Positions 11,111 to 23,063 of a DNA stretch of 64,000 bases are shown one piece after another. Every line of letters starts with the position of its first letter. The first letter of the stretch is position 1. Below the pieces are notes generated by a model that was not told the DNA's origin, ran no database searches, and saw only the letters and a list, made by a program, of their open reading frames with translations. Origin of the DNA: Panorpa germanica (Eukaryota > Arthropoda > Insecta > Mecoptera > Panorpidae); NCBI GenBank assembly GCA_963678705.1, contig OY783220.1, positions 5,415,001-5,479,000 of the forward strand, given 5' to 3'. A program made the translations under genes and the position numbers.

Positions 11111-12371
11111 TCATGACAGATAGCGTCCTTCTAGTACTGTTCTATCATGACTGCATCTTTCTCGCTCTAACACTCCTTTCCTTCTTTATTCGATGGAGCT
11201 CCGATTGACATCACTCACAAATTGGTAGCTGAATCATCAGCACCTTAGCTACCGTTGGTTGCTTATGTTATGAACTCCTAGCTCAGCCAACTATTTACTC
11301 CGTCATAGCCGTATCTGTGAAGTTTTAGCAACCATCGCTATTTTAACGACGGAGTTATGACATAACTGAAGTCTATCATAAAAAGAGCGTTTTTAATTCT
11401 AGTTTTATCAGAAACCGATCACAGTTAACTAACGAAAAGTGTACCATAGGTATTTGACAGTTATATTCGACTCTATCGAAAATATGTGCTTATACAAAAG
11501 CTGTTAACGTACTTACAGTGTATATATACTATGTAACTACTATGTAAGGTATTCTAACAGTTACTTGCGAGAAGTTTTAAGTGGAAGTTAAGAGCATTAA
11601 ATGCAATCAATATAACAATCAATTATTATTTTACGATTATGTTTTATTACTTTATTTACACGCTCATTATTTAAACTACAACGTAACAACATGGAGAAGC
11701 GGTGGGGAGACGGGATGGGTGGAATGAGGTGAATCAAGGCGAGAGCTTTTATCAATAATGTAGCAACACCACTTCAAACTTAGAGATTTAATATTTACAA
11801 CATCGTTAAATTTTGTGCAAGAAGTTTTGTTATAAAACTGCTTTATAGAAGTTGAATATTTTATTTTCATTATTAAATTAGAATTTTAGTTGGTTTTTGT
11901 GAGATTAATTTTATAGAATAACTTTTTTTTGTTTAACATTTCCGTTTTTTTGTTCGTTTTGTAATAGTATATAGAGTTATCATTTTGACAGGTAAATGTG
12001 TGTTTGCAACCAGAAACTACACGTAATTACATATGCATGTATGAATAGAAGTAGGACCGCAGAGAACTTAAAAGGGTCTTAAAAAAATTTTAAAAAAATT
12101 TATTATCCTCGTAAAATAATAAAAAATAATCCGAAATAATTTCAAATTAGGGCCCTTTAAACCGGTGGCCCGTGTCATATGACCTTCCTGGCCTTTACTA
12201 TATCAGTGCCGGAACAGAAATGTTTAGTTCCTGAACAAAGAGAACTAGTGGCGAAAAATTGAGATTTGTTGCAGGCGTTATTTTTTGTTACACGGGTCTG
12301 TGCAAAGAACGTCGCTTCTTGATTGATTCTTGACGATTTAGTTATGCTTTAAAGGTACGCGTCTACATATC
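11111..12371. other. no recognisable feature
   Basis: Moderately AT-rich sequence. The minus frame 11676-11870 and a small GC-richer patch near 12150-12210 have no recognisable content. Confidence 0.45.
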
Positions 12372-12698
12372 AACTTGGTTTTTAAATATTTTACTTGAGC
12401 CCATCAACTTTCAATAGTTATTAGCACCAAAAACAATACAAACATACATTTATAAACATTTGTAATACATTTATAAATACGAGTATGTGTATTTAATGTA
12501 AAGAGATTATATTTGTTTCATTGATAAAGACATTCAGGAGTTTAAGACTTTCTCTGCTTTTAAATATTTTCTTGTAATATTTAGGAATATTGCAGTTTTA
12601 TCTTTGTGATTAGTACTTGCAGTATCTGTTTTACTGTTAGTGGGCTATTTCATTATTCACATATAGGTTGCGGTTCCCTTTTGAATAAGTATGTATGG
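12372..12698 (-). mobile_element. LINE-C 3' end, interrupted by a MITE
   Basis: In plus view it starts with a T-rich tail, then CATCAACTTTCAATAGTTATT, the complement of the LINE-C UTR. The minus strand then shows a PLTVKQIL-type remnant around 12600-12640. The distal part TTTTGAATAAGTATGTATGG matches the other minus copy at about 13350-13375 and is cut off exactly where the MITE at 12699 starts. The MITE therefore inserted into, or beside, an already resident LINE. Confidence 0.68.
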
Positions 12699-12929
12699 CA
12701 CAGTAAACAATTTGGTTAAGTGTACTTTTTTGTGACGTTTCTATCATTATTACACTTGAATTATAGTTCGCATCAACTTTATCTTCATTTCCATTCCGAC
12801 AAGTGGAGTGGTTTCGCCATTTGTAGCCGATAAAATAAATATTTTATATAAACGACTGTGAGAAACTGAATTGTAAATGAACTCTTCAATCTTCAATATG
12901 ATTGCAAAGTCTCCAAAATGTTTACTGAG
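12699..12929 (+). mobile_element. CAGTAAACA MITE, copy 1
   Basis: The ends are CAGTAAACAATTTGG and CCAAAATGTTTACTG, near-perfect inverted repeats. The interior shares with the other copies GTGACGTTTCTATCATTATT, CATCAACTTTATCTTCATTT and GGAGTGGTTTCGCCATTTG. It is about 230 bp and noncoding. Other copies are at 20429, 26831 (inverted), 56106 and 60071. Confidence 0.8.
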
Positions 12930-13084
12930 GAATATGTGTGATTTATCATCATTCTACATAGTTTTACTTGCAGCCTGCTTTATTCTTATATTTCACAGTT
13001 CGAGTTTTAATTTCTTATCTCACTAGTAGTAGTCTTTTGTTTGTAATATACCACGATGCATCTACAATCAAGCGTAATGTTTTA

Positions 13085-13380
13085 GATTGCAACTTTATTT
13101 GAGTGTATCAACTTTCGACAGTTATTAGCACTTAAAACAATATATACATTTATCTACATTTGCAATACATAATTAATAATTTATAAACACGAGTATGGGC
13201 ATTTAAAATAAAGAGATTAAATTAGTTTCATTGATAAAGTCAATAAGGTTTCTCTCTGATTTCAAATGTGTGCGTCTTCAGAATTCACAATTTTTTCTAT
13301 GCGATGAGTATTTGGAGCGTTGAAGAATAATATGCTTTATTGTTAGTGGGCTCTCTTTTGAATAAGTAGCTATGGATGAG
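13085..13380 (-). mobile_element. LINE-C 3' end, second minus copy
   Basis: This contains the complement of the LINE-C UTR (ATCAACTTTCGACAGTTATT), the AAATAAAGAGATTAAATTAG core, the FINK-type coding remnant and the conserved GCTTTATTGTTAGTGGGCTC segment (complement of the LTVKH codons). It continues to TTTTGAATAAGTAGCTATGG, intact where copy 12372 is interrupted. Confidence 0.65.
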
Positions 13381-13425
13381 ACTTGAGATTGCATTCTTTT
13401 TATATTTTTTATTATTTATTGTTAA

Positions 13426-14400
13426 TTGTGTGTGCCTTTCGGCTTTACAATCTACCGTATTCTATTTCTTGTTACATTTCATTCCTATCTTAACAATTCA
13501 GCCTTAAAACTAAACTTACTAATTTTATTTAAAACTAATTATTTTCCTAAAACTAAACTTAATTTATTTATTAAAACTAAAAAAAAATTATTTTACACTT
13601 TTAGTACTTCCAAGAAGTGCTTTCTGCTTCTTCTTCTCTTGACCCTCTCTCTTCATGTTCCCCATGCAAACTAGATAACGAGCTGGACCAGATAACTGGA
13701 TTTTATATATGGACGACGGTCACTTCGCAGACAATTAAATTTACATTATCCTAGACCTTTTTATCTCCAAACGTACTTTCTGCTTCTTCTTCTCTTGACC
13801 CTCTTCCTTCATTTTCCCTAGTCTTCCTTCTGTACTGGTCTATTCCCTAGTCTATTTTTCTGGGCTGAGTTTACCTGTTTCCTCGCTACTTCTTTCTTTC
13901 TCCTGCTTCCCTTCATTGCCTCTTTTAGTACTTTCTTTCTCTTCCTGTTCCTTGTGCAACCCAGCCATCAGCATATTTCTTCTCCTGTTTTTTCTTTCCT
14001 TCTTACTATTTCCGCCATCTACCTCTTTCCTTCACCGCCTCCCTTTAATAGCTGGCCAATATTCCTTTCGCTCACCTCTTTTTCCTTACACTCAAACTTA
14101 ATGTGCTCCAGTGTTTCGTCCTCCGCTCCGCACACTCTACACTTTCTTTCCTCACTACTTTCCCTGTATCTGTTTCCTTTTTCCTCATTTCCCAATCTAA
14201 ACCTTGCTGTGCATTCTTTACAATCATTCATTACAAGCATTCTTTTTATATAATAATATAAATATGAATTACAAACAAATAGTACAAGGTTAAAAAATAG
14301 TTGCAGCTGATTTGAGACAGAAGTAATGCTTGGTAGTAGTAATCCTCTCTTACATCTCGTTGTATATTTTTCTTTATTCCTCCAAACTTCTATAAACAAT
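13426..14400 (-). mobile_element. LINE-A: longest copy, polymerase C-terminus with CCHC knuckle plus 3' UTR
   Basis: The minus frame from 14399 to 14019 contains ECTARFRLGNEEKGNRYRES, then CRVCGAEDETLEHIKFEC (C-x2-C-x8-H-x4-C) and a VSERNIGQLLKGGGEGKR segment. This is the zinc-knuckle tail of a non-LTR retrotransposon polymerase. Reading on toward lower coordinates the frame breaks up. The UTR ends at CCTTTCGGCTTTACAATCTAC (near 13434). A block near 13613-13665 (CTTCTTCTCTTGACCCTC) recurs at 13780-13825, an internal partial duplication. The polymerase core is absent, so this is a 5'-truncated, dead copy. Plus-strand frames here (13426-14253) are shadows. Confidence 0.8.
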
Positions 14401-14436
14401 CCCCTACGCTAAAGACTCCGCTACGAGTAGACTCTG

Positions 14437-14760
14437 GTGGCTGCAGAATGCCCTGGAGTGTGTCGACGAGCTTCACCTTGGTGTTATGGAACTCACTTCA
14501 CGTTGTTCATTGTTGGTTCGGTTGTTCGCTGTTGGTGCTGGTGTTCCCTTCCGTGTACTTGCATTTCCTATTTCTTATTGTATTTTCTATGTACGTTGCT
14601 GCAATATATTTTACACATTTAACTTATTTTTGTACATTATTTCTCTTCATTGTTTTACAATGCTGAACAAAGTAAACCCTCAAAGTAAAAGACATCGCCG
14701 CAGGCGTTAACTAAAACCATTTCTCATATACATACCTGTATAAGGATGGCTGGTGAGTGG
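14437..14760 (+). other. unassigned region with three overlapping frames
   Basis: Plus-strand frames at 14437-14622, 14448-14666 and 14486-14710 overlap in all three phases, so at most one could be real. One is hydrophobic (FLFLIVFSMYVAAIYF) and another ends in KRHRRRR. An ATG with a GTGAGT donor-like hexamer occurs at 14746-14758. None is recognised. Simple low-GC hydrophobicity explains most of it. Confidence 0.12.
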
Positions 14761-16904
14761 GAGGGAGGAGAGTTGAAGACGGTTGGTTTGCGTGTGTGTG
14801 TATGTATACTATATCTTACTTTATAATACCGTATTATATTTTTATATGTTTAATGTATTTCTCTTCAAATAAAGTCTCGGTTTATTGTGTTTTACGCACG
14901 GTTTTTTTAGTATCATATTTTTTATAGTGTGACAAAATGGAAAGTTATTTCGATTCTGAATTATATATAACTGTAGGTGTATATTTCAAGCTCTAAAAGT
15001 TAAATTTTTATTATCATCTCTAAATTTACCTAATCATTCTCTTGAAAAGTACCTTGAAAAGATTTTTATGTTTATGTTAGTTAGGAAAACTTCTCGAACA
15101 TGAAACTGAAGTATTTTACATTATCAAATCGTAATTTATTGTACCGATTAATTCAGATAAGATTCATATTAGAGTAACATTCAATTCATCTTATGCGTTG
15201 AACATTACAATGTACCATACTTTTATACCTTGCTTTTTTGATTTGAGGACTGGAAATTTTCAAACGACACTCGAACGAAACAAAAATTTATCTCAAAATC
15301 TCAATTAGTAAATAATTTCTGTGTTTATCATTTTTAATTTCGAAATAAAATATTAATTAAGTAAATATTTAACTTTAGCAGTATTATATAACACAGAGTA
15401 AATTTATATAAAAAGTCAAATTATTAGCAAAGATATAGCACGTAAGTGTTTAATTTATTTTATCAATTAATTAAATGATAAGGAATAATTTCCTAAAAAG
15501 CTTAAAGCGTAAAATACAAAACTTAAATGTAAAGTTAAATTTACTTTTCCTTGAAATTAACAAGGGGAGTGGGAGTACACTCCACAAATAATTACACAAA
15601 AACTTTATTAGAAATTCTCTTCACAACTTTATTCATAAATATCGGACTGTAAATATATCTGATAAACATCTTAAAGACGAGTATCTACAAGTAACTGCAA
15701 AACATTGGCGAAAAGTTAGACACACCATCATGCAATTTAAGAAACACTACGTTGTAAAGCCTAAGCTTGAAAAAATGGATGAAGACAATTGACGGTTTCT
15801 TGCTTCATTAGATTGACATTTTTAATCTCGTACAGTAACAACTAATATTTTAGCCTAGAACAGTTTTAAAGTAAATTAGATATATCTACTTTAGGATGAG
15901 ACGAGGTTCACTTTACTGTTTTTAGGATGAAAACAGGAGCAAAGATCCATTTTAGGATCAGGATAGGTCTAAGATTTCGACTCGGGTAAGAAAACATTTT
16001 ATTAAACCCATTGACGTAGTATAATGCTTATCTGAATGACGTAAATAAACAGACTGGCGATTTCGTATATCAATGTCATACAAAAGTATATATCCATATT
16101 AAAAAACTCTAAGTTTTTACTGTACTGCAGTGTAAGTCAGTTATAATTTGTACTTGTTCAATATGTCCATTCCTCGCATGTGTGATTTTCTTTTATTGAA
16201 GCTTGATATATTATATAATAACTTTAACAACATCAACAAATTATTATCGTCAGTAATATATAGCATTGATATTTTTCATAATATTGGAAGTTGATGTCCC
16301 AGAAGAATTCATCTAATATGGTTTATGAAACGTATCAACTTATATAATAACTTAATATATTTTTTGAAAACTGTTGTTTTTCAATATAACAGCATAGACA
16401 CTTCATGCCTATCAAGGGATTTGCAATCCCTATCGCCTATCGCCTACCGTTGATTCCCTTTGCTGAACTGTGTTACCTATTGAAGCGTGAAATCTAATAG
16501 GACTCTTTTTCGATATTGCTGTCTGATTACAATGTCTATATTGCTCTTGTAAAATTATACGATGTATAGTTACATTACGTATATACGTTTATGTATACGA
16601 ATGAATTTATATGTTCAGTATATTTGTTATGACGTCTAGATTTAATTCAGCCCTTATTTTAGTGGAACAGTAAATGGTCTGTACGCGACAATAGTTATAT
16701 TGAACTTAATAGGGTTTGATAATAGAATTATGAATATGGATATTTTTGTATTTATGGGCAATGCCGGATTAAAATATTGGTGGTATATAGTATACGAGAG
16801 CTGTTACGACCTTAATATGCGATTTAACATAAGTCGAATGATAAATGTTCATTTTAGCATACATACCACGTTTTTAATATTTTCTCTTAATATTCAGAAT
16901 TATA
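14761..16904. other. no recognisable feature
   Basis: AT-rich sequence with no domain, repeat end or splice-supported frame that I can identify. The frame at 16700-16987 runs into the MITE below and is not considered coding. Confidence 0.5.
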
Positions 16905-17233
16905 TAATGCCAGTTTCACATCAGAGAGACGGTTCAACAAAACACGAACAAAAACACAAATATTTACACCAAAGAGACAATTGTTAAAACATCTGTTCCA
17001 TCTGAAGTAGGTAAGATCTAAGGAATACACGTTTGTTGTTGCTTTTTAGTCTGCTTAGTTTGAACACGCAGTTTTGTTTTTTGTGAAGATTTGCGCTTGT
17101 CAGTTGTTGTTCATCATATTTATAATTTTTAAGGGACACACAGAAAACACTAAAAACTTCTGTTCCGTCTGTTTTCGGTTTTTTGACAACAAAACTCTGA
17201 AAACAGTCTCTCTTTGGTGTGAAACCGGCATAA
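16905..17233 (+). mobile_element. Harbinger-like MITE with TAA duplications, copy 1
   Basis: The element runs 16908-17230 (323 bp) and is flanked by TAA on both sides (16905-16907, 17231-17233). The termini read TGCCAGTTTCACATCAGAGA and, inverted, TGCCGGTTTCACACCAAAGA. A three-base TWA duplication with such repeats is the signature of PIF/Harbinger-type elements. It is noncoding: the plus frame 17074-17349 crosses its end. A second copy in reverse orientation is at 48973. Confidence 0.75.
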
Positions 17234-17849
17234 GTAAATGTAAAATAATTACGAATTATGTTCTAAACGCACTACTACGACCTGTATGTATATCTGCATA
17301 TGTGTATTCCTATTTTACAACACACCTCATATATTTACCTAATCTCTAACCGGCTCTGTGTAGTACAAAGAATGCTAACCATATGTTTTTTAACAATTTA
17401 TTCAATGTTTATGTAGAGTGATACGCTTGAAAAGTTGATTACGCAGATGCCTAACATTTAGTATGTGGTGATAATGTTAATAGGTGCTGAAGATATGAAA
17501 TTGTTAATCACTCAACCGTAAAATAGAATTTTTTTACTAAATATATGCGCATAAAATCTGGTGTTCAAAATACAACGCGTAGATGCGTATTTATTTCTGT
17601 TATTATTACAAATTTATTACTCTGAAAGAATAATATTTATTAAAAATAATTACTCTAATGTTTTGAAATAATTTGTTTTAGGTTATCTGATACCGTCACA
17701 AGTTAAGGACGACGTGTTACAAAACCAATATACCATCAACATTACTTACATGTATTTTGATTAAATTTAATTAAATTTATTTAAAATCCTAAATGGTCAA
17801 TTGACTTGAAACTCTCAAGATAATTAAATAATGATATACTTTTAAAGTA

Positions 17850-18092
17850 TAGAAAAGAGTATAACATTCTACCGATATAGTTTACAAAGATCAAAATTCA
17901 GTGATTAAAACTTTTCCTGTTACTAAATTTTTGTTAAGTGATTCAAAATTAATTAATGAATTATTTCAATATTTAGAAATTTGTAAAATAGAATTATAAA
18001 ATGTTACATATATATATAAAAAATGTTTTATGGTGGGGCTATGACGAATAAAAGTGAAGGCAAATAAATTAAGCAAAAAAAAAAAAAAATTG
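17850..18092 (+). mobile_element. LINE-B 3' end with poly(A)
   Basis: The plus strand shows a diverged tail of a LINE polymerase (YSLQRSKF, then IKTFPVTKFLLSDSKLINEL and FQYLEICKIEL, stop). A UTR with GGCTATGACGAATAAAAGTG and a 15-base A run (18075-18089) follow. It matches 43920-44185 closely but has a 17-base deletion near the YSL motif. A 5' target duplication was not established. Confidence 0.7.
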
Positions 18093-20428
18093 ACAGGTGA
18101 GGCTTATAGCACGACAACTGACTTAAAATAGTATTTGTTTTCTTGAGGTACGTATGAAGGAATATTATACGATGTACACATATATCATAGAAACTGTTCG
18201 TCAAAACTTAATGATAGGCCAATAATAAGATCACGCACGCTGGGTTGATTTCTGGCGCCGGGAATCTCAGTATTGGCCTAAAGCCTAACCAGCCCAAAAT
18301 ATCAAGACACTTCTTTGCGATCATCTTTAACTAACAAGGTGACTACAAATAGCATATCTACGATGAAGAATTGTTCTCGTTATGGGATAAAGTATTATTA
18401 AATATCTTTATAATTATAATTAGTATCTATTTATTTATTCGCATGTAAATAATAAATGGATTTAAAGTGAGTATATTTAACGGTAGTTTTCAAGACGTAA
18501 TAATCAGGGTTACTCTGATTATATTTTAAATGACAAACACACATTGCAAAAGCTGAATTATTTAGAAAGCTAACCTACCCGTACGTAGAATCATCCTGTA
18601 TATCAGAAATATAGGGAGCTACAGCCTTTTATCTTTAGACAATATTTGACCTCACAGAACCAATATACTCACACATCTTCAGCTTCACATACACACACAA
18701 ATAACACACTCATATTGCTTCAAGTAAATCGTAAGACGCACACCCAAACTATTTGGATGTTGGCGAAATGACAAAACAGATGATGTCCCCCATGACCCCC
18801 CCCCCGATCTCCTCCTCTAAGTCTAAAATCTAGATGTTCATAGGAAATATCATGAGACAAGACATTGCTTTCTTCAGGTTCACTGCGTGAGGAATTTTTT
18901 GTTTATTCTTGTTATTTTATTTACATTTTCTTTTTTGTAAGAACGAAAATATTAAGAAAAAGAATTTCATGATTATTTCAATCACTAAATTTATTATTAA
19001 AGATATTACACGAACAGAGGCGAATTTTTAACACAGGCGGTCACAATAGGCGCATGGCAACATTGAACATTTATGTTAGATATTATACATAATCTTTTGT
19101 TAGTGGTTGTTGAATTTATGTGTTTTTATTCTAGCTAAAACACTTACGTCATATTCAAAGTTCTCTCTATGGTACCGATACATAAATATAAACAATCAGT
19201 ATTTATATTAGTAATATGATATTTGGGTTATATTTTCTTTACTGTTTTACGTCATACGCATTTTACGCTATATGTGTGAACAGTTCAATTAACAGATATA
19301 ATGAGCCTGAAAGAGAGGTCATTATGTAACAAAGGATTATTCATAAGCATAATGTAACTTAGCAGAATATGCAACTTAAGTTAGACGAAATATAGAACTC
19401 TCCGAGTAAAGATATTCCTTTAAAATGCGGTTAAGAAATAAAGACATCAAGTATTATTAATTCAGTGTTTAATTTAATATTACCCAACCCATATTTCCAA
19501 TAGTGGTGTTGTTAATTGTTCTCAACCCTAGTAAACCCTTCAGTCCTAATTTGAGTTTGAGATGTTCATTATATAACAGTCAATAGAGTTACATCTAGTG
19601 TTTCGCGGTTCAAATTGTGATTAGATATAAATTAATTTGAGAATTATGCATTTGTGATTTAGAAGCAGTGGAATTTGATACCAATACAAGAAAGAATAGG
19701 GCCTTTTAGCACAAGTTTAGTTCATTTAAGGGTTAGAGTTCTTTACTTGATCTAGTCCGCCTCTGTAAATAGAATAAAAAGAGATCAGTAAATTCCGTAG
19801 AACATTTTAAATCTCTCCTTTTCTAAAATAAGTCTCTAATAGTATTAAAACAACCAATACATTAATGTCTTAAGCAAGTGTCTTTCGTTCAGATAGTCTA
19901 AGTCTGTCTCCAGTCGCAATCCGCAAGCCTTGGTCTTGGAACCCTACAGAGAACTTTCCAGAAAGCCTGTCTATGTCTCTGCTTGCATTATGCATTTACT
20001 CTGAAATGGTTTTGGGAAGGGTTCAATATAAACTCGTACTCGTACTCGTGGCTGAACTAGATACTAGACACAAGATACTCGTACTATATTCCAGTCACAC
20101 AGACATCAGGATTCTCCTTGTGGATGGATAATACGTAATAGCTGCAAATACCAATGTGGCAGCCAATAACGTCTTCAGATGACATGTAGCGGAAAATGAA
20201 TTTCCACAGTTTGAATAGTTTTATGCTGGAAAACTACTCGTACATGTCGACAATTTATATGAAATGTATTATATACATTTAAAGACTATCATTTTCAATT
20301 AGAACAAGTAACTGACATATCTTTTATAGGTTATTTTAAGTTATTTTATAGGATTTCTGTACTTATGGATTATAGTTGTTGTGATATAAGCCTTATTTAT
20401 TTAATTATTCCAAAAATTTAAAGACAAC
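18093..20428. other. no recognisable feature
   Basis: AT-rich sequence. A short inverted pair TAGGCCAATA / TATTGGCCTA at about 18213 and 18273 and a C run at 18798-18806 are the only visible oddities. Confidence 0.45.
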
Positions 20429-20651
20429 CTAGTAAACGTTTTGTGACGTTTCTATCACTATTGTAGTTCAATCATAGTTCGCATCAACTTTATCTTCATT
20501 TTTTCTTTGACAGATAAAGTGATTTCGCCATTACTAGACATTTCATATAAACGATGATGAGAAACTGAACTGTAAATAAACTCTTTCATGACAAAAAAGT
20601 CATTCGCATCTTCAATATGATGGCAAAGTTACTCCAAAATGTTTACTGGGA
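20429..20651 (+). mobile_element. CAGTAAACA MITE, copy 2
   Basis: It starts CTAGTAAACGTTTTGTGACG (the left repeat is shortened) and ends CCAAAATGTTTACTGGGA. The interior shares GACGTTTCTATCACTATTG, CATCAACTTTATCTTCATTT and CTTCAATATGATGGCAAAGT with the family. Confidence 0.75.
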
Positions 20652-20817
20652 ACTGACCGTTTCAGATTCAAGATAAGTTTAATCAAAGTTCAAATTATTT
20701 GCATGGGGAATAATGCGAGTGAATGAGAGGCAAATAAATTTGACGTATAGTTAATAATAAAACAAATCAGTATATTTTCAAATACAAGCTATGAATACAA
20801 TATTTTACTCGTTGTTA

Positions 20818-21180
20818 TCATGGCGTTACAGACATTTTACAGAAAGCTTTGGCCTTTTTTAATACATTTCTACAATTACAATTCCCACATTCGTTACGTC
20901 TTCCTTCTCTTGGTCTTTCCGTTTCGCTCTGGGGTCTTCCTATCACTCTTGCACCTTCAGTGTTGCTTTCCATAAATTTCTCAATTGTTCTATCTCGATC
21001 CATCCTTTGTACATGTTCCAACCATTGGATTCTTTTCGTTCTGATTTCTACCAAAATGTCGATTTTCCACGTCTGCTATGCTACAGTCCTTTTTTACTGC
21101 ACCATAAAATATTTGAAAAATTTGTCTTTTCCGAAAAGTTTAGGTTTCCGATCAATGTAGTCAGCACAGGATTTGGAGGT
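20818..21180 (-). mobile_element. LINE-D: retrotransposon polymerase C-terminus
   Basis: The minus frame contains IDILVEIRTKRIQWLEHVQR, then MDRDRTIEKFME and GARVIGRPQ. The pattern (K/R)(I/L)xWLGHVxRM...GRPR is typical of the C-terminal tail of insect LINE polymerases. The frame then shifts in the Arg-rich part and closes near 20818 after an NVLKKAKAFCKM segment. Upstream, stops appear within 60 codons. It is degenerate. The plus frames 20849-21160 and 21007-21234 are shadows. Confidence 0.7.
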
Positions 21181-22360
21181 CTGGAGGCCCTGTGGCTACA
21201 AAGGAGCAGAGCACTTAGTTATTTTCCTAATTAGGTAAAAGTGCGAAAGAAACGGAAAAGCTGCTGACCCTTCGAAATTTAGATATTTCTTTTTATCTTT
21301 ACTGTCGGGGCCCTCTCTTGTGAAGGCACCGGGGCAGTATTCCCGGCTCTTCATATAGTATCACTAGTTTACAGTTTACATAGACCAGTTCGGTCATAGT
21401 TATATCCGGGGGTAATTCTTATTAATTCATAGGTATTGTCCGAATCAGCTAAGAGTGAATAAATTTTATACGTAGAATATTTAAAATTCCTGATATAACT
21501 GGAATAAAAAAATCGGAACACTTTGGAATTTCGAAGGCCCATTCCATTAGACTGACCGTAGACCCAGGTTACTAATCTCCATATTTAGGATTTATTTCAT
21601 TCCCCTTTCTACACGAATAAATTCTTTATGGTGCCTCATACCTGGCATACCAACCATCATATGCATGAAAATCTTAATTACTTTTATAATTATTTACAAA
21701 GAACATAACCTTTCTAAAATTAAGAAAATGTAACTTTGACATCGTCAAAACGTTTGTACGAAATAAAATGAAAAAATAATGTAACGGTGTGAAAATGATC
21801 GCAGCTGAGTCACTGGAATCACAAGTTCGAACTCAACACTCAGCACTAACTCACTCACTCACTCACTCGGACTCGTTGAGAGTCAAAGCTCAACAACTAT
21901 CACCCAGATATCACCACTCGCGCCATCAGTAGGCGGTTCAGCAAACTAAAACATCCTTAGAGAATTGTTTCTGAAACGGAAGTTATGTGGATTCTCAAGT
22001 GATTACCCAAATGGAATATTTGAAACTATATAAAATTAAACTATGATTCAAGGTATATTTTACTATGTGTAATATAATAGTTATTTTCTTGAAATTTGTT
22101 AGGTATTTGAAGATTTTAGATGTTTATACTTTAAGTATTAATAAAAGCTAAATCTTATTTAGGTTATTTCTACTTTGTTTTTTGTAGTATTACAAATCAT
22201 TTATTTTTTATGTAGCTCTCTGTACAGATAGGAAAAAATCAAACAAGCAAATCTTTGTTTTTTTACTGCACAGACATTGGAAGTGTTCATACTTGTTACC
22301 AGCTGTATTTTTGATTTCGATTTTTGAACCTGGTGTATATTTGCATACTTTACTTAATTA
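21181..22360. other. no recognisable feature; (ACTC)n microsatellite
   Basis: The only clear structure is a tetranucleotide run ACTC at 21848-21868. The surrounding 21780-21950 is slightly GC-richer with AACTC-type words. No coding signal was seen. Confidence 0.45.
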
Positions 22361-22860
22361 TACAGGGTGTCCCAGAATTCGACGTCAAGCCGGAAGTAGT
22401 TCATAAGCCAAATCATAACAGTTATCAAAAAAATATTTAAAAAAAATCTAAGTTGAATAAAAATTAAAATTATTAAAAAGTTAAGTTGGTTAAAAATTAT
22501 TGGCATTTTAAAAAAATCGGGAAAATTTGCACCTTGTGACAGTCTTTTCACTCCTGTTGCTACAAATCTTAACTTTTTTGAAAAAATTTTTTTGTTATGT
22601 GTTCCTGAATAATGTTTCTATAAACTCTTGCTTAAACTGTAACGCCAACTGCTTCAGCTTGGAAGAAATTGTCACTTTTTGTCCAACCAAATATTCAAGA
22701 TTAATTCTTCGCCCAACTTTGAGTGACTGTACTGAAAAAAAAAGTACTATCCGAGTTTGGCAAGTAACATTAAAAGTTGGCGCATTTAATAAGGATTCCA
22801 AAATGGTATGACACTTGCTAAAATATTTCTTAAATTTTGGACAATTTTTTCTTTTGCAAA
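22361..22860 (+). repeat. ACAGGGTGTCCC-type dispersed repeat
   Basis: It begins TACAGGGTGTCCCAGAATTC, a terminus seen on many insect dispersed repeats. A run-rich A/T interior follows with weak frames on both strands (22527-22811, 22595-22801). An inverted relative of the terminus ends at 25470. It may be a single repeat of ~500 bp, or the left end of a 3.1-kb element. Confidence 0.5.
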
Positions 22861-22965
22861 GTAACCCAGATTTGAACCAATTTTTCTTACTAACTTAAAT
22901 ATGATTATAGTGTACCAGAAGCTTTCTAAAGGCCGTAACTTTATGATTCTAGTTTGAGTGAGACC

Positions 22966-23063
22966 GAGAGAGTCGGTTTACAAAGTGGGAGCGAGACAGA
23001 TAGTGACGCCAACGTAACAGAGGCGGAGAGAGTCGTTTTATGAAGTGTGAGCGAGACAGGTAG
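22966..23063. repeat. two direct repeats of 38 bp, 60 bp apart
   Basis: GAGAGAGTCGGTTTACAAAG plus GTGGGAGCGAGACAGATAG-type sequence at 22966-23003 recurs with a few changes at 23026-23063. The unit is GC-richer than its surroundings. Its origin is unknown. Confidence 0.7.

Noticed and set aside
13426-14253. Plus-strand Leu/Ser/Phe-rich frames
   Set aside because: They are antisense shadows of the minus-strand LINE-A protein tail; the same holds for 6526-6904, 9311-9746 and 10633-10833.
22527-22811. Opposed frames inside the ACAGGGTGTCCC-type repeat
   Set aside because: They overlap antisense in low-complexity repeat sequence, with no domain.
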